This document shows positions 1 to 7,685 of a stretch of 64,000 bases of DNA, one piece after another. Below the pieces are notes generated by a model. That model saw nothing but the letters and a program-made list of their open reading frames with translations. It searched no databases and had not been told where the DNA came from. This DNA comes from Allobosea robiniae (GTDB lineage: Bacteria; Pseudomonadota; Alphaproteobacteria; Rhizobiales; Beijerinckiaceae): NCBI RefSeq assembly GCF_900102525.1, contig NZ_FNBZ01000002.1, forward strand, positions 595,267-659,266, given 5' to 3'. A program made the position numbers and the translations under genes. The number at the start of each line of letters is the position of its first letter. Position 1 is the stretch's first letter.

Positions 1-2
1 CC

Positions 3-89
3 ATCGCATTGCTGCGCTTCAAGCTCGGGATGATGCCGGTCCTGGCGATCTGCGCCGTCGCCGGCATCGTCCTGAAGGGCGGTTTCTGA
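3..89 (+). CDS. C-terminal end of a probable chromate transporter (ChrA family)
   Basis: Only the last 28 codons lie in the window; the gene begins upstream. The visible tail is hydrophobic and reads RFKLGMMPVLAICAVAG followed by a short end before TGA. This resembles the last transmembrane helix of ChrA-type chromate transporters, which pump chromate out across the inner membrane. So short a fragment could also come from another multi-pass transporter, so the family is tentative. Confidence 0.45.
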   Translation: MALLRFKLGMMPVLAICAVAGIVLKGGF

Positions 90-92
90 GGC

Positions 93-407
93 TCAGCGGC
101 GCGGCTCGTCCGGCTCGATGATGCGGTATTCGGCGTCGATGACCTCGACCCGGTCCGGCTGGCGCGGCTGGTTGGCGAACGGATTGGCGGGGTCGATGCC
201 GGCCGCCTTCAGCTTGGCCTTGAGGCGCCAGACCGCGATCGCGCCGACGACCAGCACGACCGGAATCAGGATGAGCGCGAGGCTCGCGGCCAGCACGAAA
301 AGCGCGACGCCGACGATCAGGCTTGCCGCCATGGCGAGCCAGGCCTGCCAGCGCGGCATGGCGCGGGCGCGGCCGTTGAGCTGCTCGTAGAGATTGACGC
401 GGATCAT
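93..407 (-). CDS. small membrane protein, hypothetical
   Basis: This is a 104-residue protein of unknown function. An N-terminal segment (about 1-22) precedes a long hydrophobic stretch at about 23-60, rich in V, L, A and I, which could span the membrane once or twice. A basic patch (RLKAKLKAAG) and an acidic soluble tail follow. The start was placed at the ATG giving MIRVNLYEQ, because the 31 codons before it look non-coding. It lies tail-to-tail with the transporter end, 3 nt away. No domain was recognised. Confidence 0.7.
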   Translation of the reverse strand: MIRVNLYEQLNGRARAMPRWQAWLAMAASLIVGVALFVLAASLALILIPVVLVVGAIAVWRLKAKLKAAGIDPANPFANQPRQPDRVEVIDAEYRIIEPDEPRR

Positions 408-465
408 AGGATGTCTGTTCCTTCCCTCGGCACAGAGATAGGAAGCGATTGCGGCTTTGACGAGG

Positions 466-1647
466 TCAGGCCGTGTCTTGCCAGTCGTAGAGCCAACCAT
501 AGCGGTTGCGCAGGCCGTTCGGCCCGAGCCGTTTCAGCGCGAAATCGCGGGCAATGCTGAGCGGCCAGCCCATATGGTAGTTGCGGCCATTGCCCCGGCT
601 TTCCTCCTGCACACGAGCGACACGCTGGGCGCGGGTCTTGGCATAGGCAGCGAAGGCTGCGGGCACGCCGGGGGCGCCATCGCGACTGAGCGTCTCGGCG
701 AGCAGGCGGGCGAGCACGGCGGCATCCTCGATGGCGAGCGACGCTCCCTGCGCAAGGAAGGGCAGGATCGGGTGGGCGGCATCGCCGATCAGCGCGATCC
801 GGCCCTTGGCCATGGCGGCCGGCTTGCGATCGAACAGCGACCAGACCTGCCAGCCTTCCGCGGCACCGGTGAGATCGCGTAAGGCCTGGGAAGCGCCGGC
901 GAGATGATCGGTTACGATGGTGTGGTCGCCTTCGCGGGACCAGCCCTCGCGGGCTTCCTTCGCCTGTCGGACGACGACGAGGTTGATCTCCCGGCCCGCG
1001 GCAACGGGGTAATGCACTGCGTGGCGGCCGGAGCCCATATGCAGTGTCACGCGCGGCTTGTCGCCAGCACGAGCCGGCACGACGGCGCGCCAGGCTTCGT
1101 AACCGGTGAAGACCGGCGGCGAGGCGTCGCCGGTGAGATCGCGCACGCGTGACCACAGGCCGTCGGCGCCGATCAGCCCAAGGGCGGAGAGCGTCCCACC
1201 GACGGCGTCGCGCGCGGCGAGCCCGATCGTGACGCCGTCCCCATCCTGGCTGACCTCGTCCACGCTGCGGCCGACCATCAGGCGGATATTCGGCATGGCG
1301 CGGGCGGCGTCGAGCAGCACGGTATGGAGGTCGTTGCGCTTCATCATGCGGAACGGCGTCGGCATGCGCTCGGGGCTGGAGGGCATCTCCAGCACCTGCG
1401 AGCCATCGGCCCAGCGCCGGATCATCAGCCCGTGCGAGGTTACGCTGATGCGCTTCAGCGGCAGGGCGAGGTCGAGCGCATCGAGCACGCGGCCGGAATT
1501 GGAGGTGACCTGCAGGCCGGCCCCGGTCTCGCCGAAGCCGGTGCGCTTCTCGACGACGGTCGCTGCGATGCCGCGCCGTGCCAGCGACAGGGCCATGGTC
1601 AGGCCGCCGATGCCGGCGCCGGCGATGACGAAATGAGGAGCGGACAC
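466..1647 (-). CDS. FAD-dependent monooxygenase (salicylate/3-hydroxybenzoate hydroxylase-like)
   Basis: This is a 393-residue class A flavoprotein monooxygenase. The N-terminal dinucleotide-binding motif GAGIGG is at residues 10-15, a GADG motif lies near 155, and the second FAD motif, GDAAHP followed by an acidic helix, lies near 290-310. Members use NAD(P)H and O2 to hydroxylate aromatic acids, for example salicylate, 3-hydroxybenzoate or 6-hydroxynicotinate. The substrate cannot be read from the sequence, and no ring-cleavage gene is adjacent. The start is GTG (1645-1647), with GAAGG 11 nt upstream and no better ATG. Confidence 0.85.
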   Translation of the reverse strand: MSAPHFVIAGAGIGGLTMALSLARRGIAATVVEKRTGFGETGAGLQVTSNSGRVLDALDLALPLKRISVTSHGLMIRRWADGSQVLEMPSSPERMPTPFRMMKRNDLHTVLLDAARAMPNIRLMVGRSVDEVSQDGDGVTIGLAARDAVGGTLSALGLIGADGLWSRVRDLTGDASPPVFTGYEAWRAVVPARAGDKPRVTLHMGSGRHAVHYPVAAGREINLVVVRQAKEAREGWSREGDHTIVTDHLAGASQALRDLTGAAEGWQVWSLFDRKPAAMAKGRIALIGDAAHPILPFLAQGASLAIEDAAVLARLLAETLSRDGAPGVPAAFAAYAKTRAQRVARVQEESRGNGRNYHMGWPLSIARDFALKRLGPNGLRNRYGWLYDWQDTA

Positions 1648-1730
1648 GGGATCGGACGCCTTCGATGGTGGTGCTGGAAGACGCGGTGCGAGTGCCCCTC
1701 AGAACCCGAACCACCAGTGGAGTGTTTGGC

Positions 1731-1982
1731 TCAGGCCGCCTTGGCCGAATCCGTATAGGCGCATTCCGGCGGGATGCAGGCGGCGCCCTTCAGCGACGGC
1801 TCGTATTTGAACAGCGTCGAGCAGTAGGGGCAGACGATCTCGTGGTCCGCGCCCATGTCGAGGAAGACATGCGGATGGTCGAAGGGCGGCTTGGCGCCGA
1901 TGCACATGAACTCGTGCGCGCCGACCTGGATGACGGGGACGCCGGGGTCGTTGTGGAAATGCGGGATGCCGGTCGCGGCCAT
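1731..1982 (-). CDS. zinc-finger protein, zf-CHCC family (NDUFS6-like)
   Basis: This 83-residue protein carries a C-x8-H...C-x2-C pattern (Cys27, His36, then CPYC near 51-54), the signature of the zf-CHCC family. That family includes the zinc-binding accessory subunit of mitochondrial complex I, NDUFS6. In alphaproteobacteria such proteins are usually encoded alone, away from the nuo operon, as here. A structural role with respiratory complex I is family knowledge, not shown by context. The neighbouring flavin monooxygenase starts 83 nt downstream on the same strand. Confidence 0.85.
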   Translation of the reverse strand: MAATGIPHFHNDPGVPVIQVGAHEFMCIGAKPPFDHPHVFLDMGADHEIVCPYCSTLFKYEPSLKGAACIPPECAYTDSAKAA

Positions 1983-2061
1983 GGTCGTCGCTCTTCGAAA
2001 GGCTGGAATTGCGGCGCAACCTATCGCGTGAGTCCGCCGGGCGCCAGTGCGCTGTTTCGCA

Positions 2062-3027
2062 TCAGCGCCCGTCGCGAAGGCAACCCTGGGCGAGTTCGGT
2101 CATCCGGGTGCTTTCCTGCGGCGAGAGCAGGTTGTCGAGCGCCTTCTGCCAGAGCTTCTCGCGCTTGAGCCCTTCGACGGTGCAGGCGCAGACCATCCGG
2201 CAGACCTGCTCGGGGGCATTTGGGCCGGCGCAGCTGCGCTGGCAATCGGTCCGGAAGGCACGCTCTTCCGGCGAGGGCGGGGCGATGACCTGTGTTGCCA
2301 GCATCAGTGCGCCGATGAAGAGCGGCTGGTGGACGAGATAGACCAGCAGGCTGTGGCGCCCGCCCCACGCGACGATTCGGGTCGCCTTGCTGCCGGGGCG
2401 CCAGCCAGCGAGCGCCGTGCCGGCGAGGCGCGGCAGGATGAGGCGGGCCAGCACGATCCCGCTCAACACGCAGCCGAACCAGGGGAACACCGGCACGAAA
2501 TCGGCCGTGTGGATTTCCGCGCGGGAGAAGCCGATCCAGGCCGCCCAAGGCTGGTCGAGCAGCGGATGGGCGACGAAGGAAGGCAACGCAAAGGCGACTG
2601 CCGCAGCGAGCGCGACGACGATGGTCGGCAGGCGCAGGAAGGGCAGGGCGAGCAGGCTCGCGACCGCGACATGGTGTAGGATGCCGAAGAAGATGAACTC
2701 TCCCGGCATGAACCGCCAGGTGCCGAGCGTGACCAGCGCGGCCGCGCCCGCGACCATGGCGAGGCGCTTGAGATAAGCCGTGCTGTCGAAGCCCTTGCGC
2801 GTCGCGAGGACGAGGCTGAAACCGACGATGGCGAGGAAGGTGCCGGCGATACCGCGCGCGAACAGCCGCCAACCCGGCTCGGCGACGATATCGGTCTCGA
2901 TCAGCCGAAAACTCGAGAGATCATAGGCGAAATGGTAGACGAACATGGCCAGTAGCGCGACGCCGCGGGCGATGTCGACGATGGCAAGACGTGACGATTC
3001 GCGAATGGCGGGCTGGGTCATGTTCAT
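2062..3027 (-). CDS. DUF1624 (heparan-alpha-glucosaminide acetyltransferase-like) membrane protein
   Basis: This 321-residue multi-pass inner-membrane protein opens with RLAIVDIARGVALLAMFVYH, the typical DUF1624/acyltransferase-3-like start with an R-x3-D-x2-RG core in helix 1. About seven hydrophobic segments fill residues 12-240, and WGGRHSLLVYLVHQP near 220 is the conserved late motif. The family moves acetyl groups across membranes onto sugars; the bacterial substrates are unknown. Residues from about 255 to the end form a soluble, cysteine-rich tail with at least six Cys (DCQRSC, QVCRMVCAC, GCL), which is unusual. Tandem ATGs at 3025-3027 and 3019-3021 leave the start uncertain by two codons. 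Confidence 0.8.
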   Translation of the reverse strand: MNMTQPAIRESSRLAIVDIARGVALLAMFVYHFAYDLSSFRLIETDIVAEPGWRLFARGIAGTFLAIVGFSLVLATRKGFDSTAYLKRLAMVAGAAALVTLGTWRFMPGEFIFFGILHHVAVASLLALPFLRLPTIVVALAAAVAFALPSFVAHPLLDQPWAAWIGFSRAEIHTADFVPVFPWFGCVLSGIVLARLILPRLAGTALAGWRPGSKATRIVAWGGRHSLLVYLVHQPLFIGALMLATQVIAPPSPEERAFRTDCQRSCAGPNAPEQVCRMVCACTVEGLKREKLWQKALDNLLSPQESTRMTELAQGCLRDGR

Positions 3028-3143
3028 CGTTCATCATGGCGGGCGCTCATAAGCAAGCCGCACCATGGCGGGTACACAAACCGGCTCGACCGTGGCAGGG
3101 AAAGAGCACCGTTCCAATCGTCCGAGCTGGACCCAAGACCCGC

Positions 3144-3911
3144 ATGCAGAGCTTTTCTTCCGACGGCGTGAAGATCGCCTTCATCGACATGGCGCCGACC
3201 AGCGACGAGCCGAAGCACCGCACCGTCGTGCTCGTCCATGGTTTCGCCTCCTCGCACATCATCAACTGGGTCAATACCCAGTGGACGAAGGCGCTGACCC
3301 ATGCCGGCTATCGCGTCGTCGCGCTCGACGATCGCGGCCATGGCCAGAGCGAGAAGCTCTACGATCCCGCCGCCTATTTCTCGCAGATCATGGCCGAGGA
3401 TGTGCGCCGATTGATGGACCATCTCGACATCCCGCGGGCGGCGGTGATGGGCTATTCGATGGGCGCGCGGATCTCGGCGCATCTGGCGCTGGCGCATCCG
3501 CGACGGCTGGAGGCATTGCTGCTCGGCGGGCTCGGCATCCATCTGGTCGAAGGCGTCGGCCTGCCGCTCGGCATCGCCGATGCGATGGAGGCGCCCTCGC
3601 TCGATGGGCTGACCGACCCGATGCAGCGGATGTTCCGCGCCTTCGCCGAGCAGACCAGGAGCGATCTCAAGGCGCTGGCCGCCTGCATCCGCGGCTCGCG
3701 CCAGACGCTGACTGCCGAACAGGTTGGCCAGATTTCGATGCCGACGCTGATCAGCGTGGGAACAAAGGACGATGTGTCCGGCTCCGGCCCGGAACTGGCG
3801 AAGCTCATTCCCGGCGCCGAGGCCTTCGACATCATCGGGCGCGACCATAACCTCGCGGTCGGCGACAAGAGCCACAAGCAGGCTGTCCTCGACTTCCTCG
3901 CGCGTTTGTGA
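3144..3911 (+). CDS. alpha/beta hydrolase
   Basis: This is a 255-residue alpha/beta-hydrolase. The oxyanion-hole motif HGFASS lies near 33-38. The nucleophile elbow GYSMGAR lies near residue 110, with Ser as nucleophile, and a late GRDHN carries the catalytic His. The strand before the cap (TKDDVSG) offers the acid. The substrate is unknown; esterase, lactonase or dehalogenase-like roles are all possible. The ATG at 3144 was chosen because the upstream in-frame codons overlap the divergent DUF1624 promoter and look non-coding. Confidence 0.82.
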   Translation: MQSFSSDGVKIAFIDMAPTSDEPKHRTVVLVHGFASSHIINWVNTQWTKALTHAGYRVVALDDRGHGQSEKLYDPAAYFSQIMAEDVRRLMDHLDIPRAAVMGYSMGARISAHLALAHPRRLEALLLGGLGIHLVEGVGLPLGIADAMEAPSLDGLTDPMQRMFRAFAEQTRSDLKALAACIRGSRQTLTAEQVGQISMPTLISVGTKDDVSGSGPELAKLIPGAEAFDIIGRDHNLAVGDKSHKQAVLDFLARL

Positions 3912-4098
3912 GAATCTCGCGAATGAATAGAGGCAAACCGGAAAAGCGGGCGACGCCAATGTGTTGTCGATCTTCCCTGAAATTCTGATTCCGCTGTCTC
4001 GCTTTTCGATTCAACACCGGTCCGGCCTGAGCTTTTGATGCGGATGCCTGCTTTGGGTAGGCTGTCCTTCCGCCGACCAGCATTTCCGGAGAATGACT

Positions 4099-4947
4099 AT
4101 GCCGTCAGGGCGCTCCGCCGTGGAAGCACGTGACTTCGCCACCGGACTCGACCGGGTCGATCCCGTCTGGACCCGCTTGTGCACTGAAGCGGAAACGGCC
4201 GTCGCCGGCGAGCCGGCGCTCGGCACGCTGATCGTCGCGTCTGTCCTCAACCAGCCGAGCTTCGAGGCCGCCGTCGCCCATCGCGTCGCGGCACGGCTCG
4301 GCCACCCCGCCGTGACCGCAGACCTGATCGAGCAGGGTTTCGCCGAGGCGATGGCCAGCGACGAGACGATCGGCGCCGGCATGCGTGCCGACGTGATGGC
4401 CGTGCTCGACCGCGATCCGGCCTGCTACCGAGTGCTCGAACCGGTGCTGTTCTTCAAGGGCTTCCATGCGCTGCAATGCCACCGCCTGGCGCATTGGCTC
4501 TGGAAGCAGGATCGGCGCGATTTCGCGCTCTATCTGCAGGCGCGTTCCTCCGAGGTGTTCCAGACCGACATCAACCCGGCGGCGCGGATCGGCAAGGGCA
4601 TCTTCCTCGACCATGCGACGGGGCTTGTCGTCGGCGAGACCGCGGTTATCGAGGACGACGTCTCGATGCTGCACGGCGTCACGCTGGGCGGCACCGGCAA
4701 GCAGGGCGGCGATCGCCACCCGAAGATCCGCAAGGGTGTGCTGATCGGCGCCGGCGCCAAGATCCTCGGCAATATCGAGGTCGGCCAATGCAGCCGCGTC
4801 GCGGCCGGCTCGGTCGTGCTCCAGCCGGTGCCACGCAACAAGACTGTTGCGGGCGTGCCGGCGAAGGTCGTCGGGGAGGCCGGCTGTGCCGAGCCCTCGC
4901 GCTCGATGGACCAGACGCTCGCCGGCGATTGCGGCGCCTATATCTGA
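4099..4947 (+). CDS. cysE: serine O-acetyltransferase
   Basis: CysE transfers acetyl from acetyl-CoA to L-serine, giving O-acetylserine for cysteine synthesis. The N-terminal half is the helical SATase domain (DPVWTRLCTEAE, then FFKGFHALQCHR). The C-terminal half is a left-handed beta helix of hexapeptide repeats with DINPAARIGKGIFLDHATG and the HGVTLGGTGK loop. The length of 282 residues fits the family. Two in-frame ATGs exist at 4093 and 4099. GGAG at 4088-4091 is 1 nt from the first and 7 nt from the second, so 4099 is preferred. The gene overlaps the 3' end of the convergent LysR gene by 10 nt. Confidence 0.93.
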   Translation: MPSGRSAVEARDFATGLDRVDPVWTRLCTEAETAVAGEPALGTLIVASVLNQPSFEAAVAHRVAARLGHPAVTADLIEQGFAEAMASDETIGAGMRADVMAVLDRDPACYRVLEPVLFFKGFHALQCHRLAHWLWKQDRRDFALYLQARSSEVFQTDINPAARIGKGIFLDHATGLVVGETAVIEDDVSMLHGVTLGGTGKQGGDRHPKIRKGVLIGAGAKILGNIEVGQCSRVAAGSVVLQPVPRNKTVAGVPAKVVGEAGCAEPSRSMDQTLAGDCGAYI

Positions 4948-5843
4948 CGCGCTCGGCCGGCAGAGCCGGCGAGCCAGCCCATGATCTCGGCCCGGCGCGG
5001 ATGTGCGCCGGCAGCCGTGGCCGCCGCGAGTGTCAATCGATCGACCGTCGGCATGGCCTGCGGGAACGGCGCGACGAGCCTGCCCGCGGCGAGATGGCCC
5101 CCGACGAGGCTCATCCGCCCCATCAGCACGCCTGAGCCCGACAGGCAGGCATCGAGCGCCAGGCTGTAGAGCGAGAAGGCCGGGCCGCGGCTTGGGTCGA
5201 CCTTGGTGCCGGGCGCGGCGAAGGCGAGCCAGCGTGCCCAGTCGCTGCGCCAGACCGCATCATGCAGCAGCGTCTGCGCGGCGAGATCGGCGGGTGTCGT
5301 GAGCTTCGTGGCGAGCGCAGGTATGCAGACCGGCAGGATCGCGTCGGCATCGAACTGGAGTCCGCCATTTTGCGGTGCGGCCTCCCGATAGAACAGCGAG
5401 AGATCGTAGGGATCGCGCTGCGGATCGGGCGGTTCCTCCATCGCCGAGATCGATATCTGCAAATCTGGAAATGCGGCCCGCATCGCCGGCAGGCGCGGCG
5501 AGAGCCAGAGCTGCGCGAGGCAGGGCAGGGCGGCGATGGCGAGCGGCCGGTGCGGCTGGGCATCGCGCAGCGCCTGCACCGCCTGTCCCAGCATGTCGAA
5601 GCCGCGCGTCAGGCGGGGCAGGGCCTCGCGTGCCGCCTCGGTCAGGGCGACGCCCTGCGGCAGGCGGCGGAAGACGGCGAAGCCCAATGCCGCTTCGAGC
5701 TGCCGGATCTGCTGGGTGACGGCGCCGGCCGTGACGCCGATCTCGTCGGCGGCCTTGGCGAAGCTTTCCAGCCGCGCCGCAGCCTCGAAGGCACGCAGCG
5801 CATTGAGTGAAGGCAGGCGCGGGCGCGGCGGCTTGACCGGCAA
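4938..5843 (-). CDS. LysR-family transcriptional regulator (GcvA-like)
   Basis: This is a 301-residue LysR regulator. The winged HTH is at about 9-68 (SLNALRAFEAAARLESF, then AADEIGVTAGAVTQQIRQLE), and a periplasmic-binding-like effector domain follows from about 90. The start is TTG at 5841-5843, with GGAG 7 nt upstream and the expected N-terminus LPSLNALRAF directly after; no ATG is in register. It is divergent from the SHMT-like gene at 5970, with about 125 nt between. LysR proteins usually control their divergent neighbour, so it probably regulates that PLP enzyme. The open frame continues far upstream, but only as antisense of that gene. Confidence 0.88.
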   Translation of the reverse strand: MPVKPPRPRLPSLNALRAFEAAARLESFAKAADEIGVTAGAVTQQIRQLEAALGFAVFRRLPQGVALTEAAREALPRLTRGFDMLGQAVQALRDAQPHRPLAIAALPCLAQLWLSPRLPAMRAAFPDLQISISAMEEPPDPQRDPYDLSLFYREAAPQNGGLQFDADAILPVCIPALATKLTTPADLAAQTLLHDAVWRSDWARWLAFAAPGTKVDPSRGPAFSLYSLALDACLSGSGVLMGRMSLVGGHLAAGRLVAPFPQAMPTVDRLTLAAATAAGAHPRRAEIMGWLAGSAGRARQI

Positions 5844-5969
5844 GGCGAAACTCCAGGTCGAGGCTGAGAATTCCTCAGCCTGCGAGCGATGAATACTCGT
5901 TTGCGCACGGGCCGGCAAACCGCTGTTATGGCGGCACTGCGGGATTGGGCGGTTCGGGAGACAGGCGAG

Positions 5970-7292
5970 ATGACGGCACTGGGCAGGCGCGATTGGGTTC
6001 CGCAAGCGAGCGAGGATTACGTGCTCAAGATTGCGGGCGAGACGGCAAGCCAGCCGCTCGATGCGATCGCGGCGCGGATCGATGCGCTGGCGACCGAGAA
6101 CCGGACGATCCATGAGCGCGACTGCGTCAACCTCAACCCGGCGACGAATGTCATGAATCCGAAGGCCGAGGCGCTGCTCTCGGCGGGGATCGGGGCGCGG
6201 CCCTCGCTCGGCTATCCCGGCGACAAATACGAGATGGGGCTTGAGGCGATCGAGCAGATCGAGATCATCGCCGCCGAGCTCGCCGCCGAGGTGTTCGGCG
6301 CGAAATATGCCGAAATCCGCGTGCCCTCCGGCGCCATCGCCAATCTCTACGCCTTCATGATCGCGGCCAAGGCCGGCGACTGCATCATCGCGCCGCCCGG
6401 CGAGATCGGCGGGCATGTCACCCATCACGGCGCCGGCGCGGCCGGGCTCTACGGCATCGTCACGCATCCCGCGCCGATCGATCCGGTCCGTTACACCGTC
6501 GATGTCGAGAAGCTCCGCGCCGACGCATTGCGCCTGCGTCCGAAGCTGATCTCGATCGGCGGCAGCCTCAACCTGTTCCGGCATCCGATCCGCGAGATTC
6601 GGGCCATCGCCGACGAGATCGGCGCGATCGTGCTGTTCGACGCGGCGCATATGTCCGGCATGATCGCTGGCCATGGCTGGCAGCAGCCCTTGGAGGAGGG
6701 CGCCCATCTCATGACGATGAGCACCTATAAGAGCCTCGGCGGCCCGCCCTCCGGCCTGATCGTGACCAACGATGCCGAGATCGCCAAAAAACTCGACGCC
6801 ATTGCCTATCCCGGCCTCACCGCCAATTTCGACGCGGCAAAATCGGCTTCGCTCGCCGTTTCGCTGCTCGACTGGAAGGCGCATGGCCGCGCCTATGCGC
6901 AGGAGATGGCAAAGACGGCCAAGGCTTTGGCCGAGGCGCTGTCAGAGCGGCAGGTGCCGGTCTTCGCCCGCGACCGGGGCATGACGACCTCGCATCAGTT
7001 CGCGATCGAGGCTGCTGCTTACGGTGGCGGGCAGGCGGCGGCGAAGAAGCTGCGCATGGTCAACATCCTCTCCTGCGGCATCGGCCTGCCGTTGCCCGCG
7101 GTCGAGGGCGATGTGAACGGGCTTAGGCTCGGCACGCCGGAGATCGTCCGCTTCGGCATGAATGCGGCGGATATGCCGGAACTTGCGGGTTATATCGCGG
7201 AAGGGCTGAACGGCTCGCGCCCGGCCGAAGCCGTGGCGAAGGACGTCACGGCCTTCCGCGGGCGGTTCCGCAATCTGCATTTCATGCGCTAG
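5970..7292 (+). CDS. serine hydroxymethyltransferase-like PLP enzyme (possible alpha-methylserine aldolase/hydroxymethyltransferase)
   Basis: This is a 440-residue fold-type I PLP enzyme of the SHMT family. GYPGDKYEMG at 81-90 matches the SHMT substrate loop, FDAAH at 223-227 supplies the PLP-ring Asp224, and the Schiff-base lysine is Lys254 in STYKSLGGPPSG. Canonical GlyA has His before this Lys and RGPRGG after it; here these are Tyr and GGPPSG. It is therefore a paralogue, more like alpha-methylserine or other 3-hydroxy-amino-acid aldolases than housekeeping GlyA (inference). The ATG at 5970 follows GGGAG by 10 nt. The divergent LysR gene probably regulates it. Confidence 0.82.
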   Translation: MTALGRRDWVPQASEDYVLKIAGETASQPLDAIAARIDALATENRTIHERDCVNLNPATNVMNPKAEALLSAGIGARPSLGYPGDKYEMGLEAIEQIEIIAAELAAEVFGAKYAEIRVPSGAIANLYAFMIAAKAGDCIIAPPGEIGGHVTHHGAGAAGLYGIVTHPAPIDPVRYTVDVEKLRADALRLRPKLISIGGSLNLFRHPIREIRAIADEIGAIVLFDAAHMSGMIAGHGWQQPLEEGAHLMTMSTYKSLGGPPSGLIVTNDAEIAKKLDAIAYPGLTANFDAAKSASLAVSLLDWKAHGRAYAQEMAKTAKALAEALSERQVPVFARDRGMTTSHQFAIEAAAYGGGQAAAKKLRMVNILSCGIGLPLPAVEGDVNGLRLGTPEIVRFGMNAADMPELAGYIAEGLNGSRPAEAVAKDVTAFRGRFRNLHFMR

Positions 7293-7627
7293 GAATCGTT
7301 GCCCGGCGCAAAGAAGCAGAGCAATTCGCCGGAATCATCGATGCAGAGATGCCAGCGGCCGTCCGGCGATGGCTTGGCCTTGTCCTGCGGGATTTCGAGC
7401 CGCAGCGGCTGCTTGCGCTCGCTCGACCACATCGGATGCTTGCCGGGCGCGATCGTGACGACGAAGCCGCCGGTGACTTCCTGCACAGCTTCCGCCTCGA
7501 TCGGGGAGCAGTCGGAATCGAGGCAGCAATAGAACGGATAATCCCAGCCGCTCGGCGCCTGATGGGCGAGCGCGACCGTCGCTCCCGAAACCAGGACAGC
7601 AGCGATCATCGAGGCAAGAACACGCAT
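7289..7627 (-). CDS. secreted hypothetical protein
   Basis: This is a 112-residue protein with an N-terminal signal peptide (MRVLASMIAAVLVSGATVALA, cleavage after about residue 21). The mature part holds paired cysteines (YCCLDSDC) and a late C...C pair (HLCIDDSGELLCFF), suggesting disulfides in the periplasm. The ATG at 7625-7627 is preceded by GAGGG at 7 nt. Its 3' end overlaps that of the convergent SHMT-like gene by 4 nt. No family was recognised with certainty. Confidence 0.75.
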   Translation of the reverse strand: MRVLASMIAAVLVSGATVALAHQAPSGWDYPFYCCLDSDCSPIEAEAVQEVTGGFVVTIAPGKHPMWSSERKQPLRLEIPQDKAKPSPDGRWHLCIDDSGELLCFFAPGNDS

Positions 7628-7685
7628 CGGCCAGCCCTCGCGATGGAGGCTGCGACCGGAAGGCGGCGAATGCGTGGCGGACGGA

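Noticed and set aside
404..1714. Arg-rich 436-codon minus-strand frame overlapping the monooxygenase gene
   Set aside because: It is out of frame with the clear flavoprotein motifs and has arginine/proline-rich shadow composition.
4938..6884. 648-codon open frame including the LysR gene
   Set aside because: Only the last 301 codons show LysR features. The rest is antisense of the SHMT-like gene and has its own TTG start and ribosome-binding site boundary at 5843.
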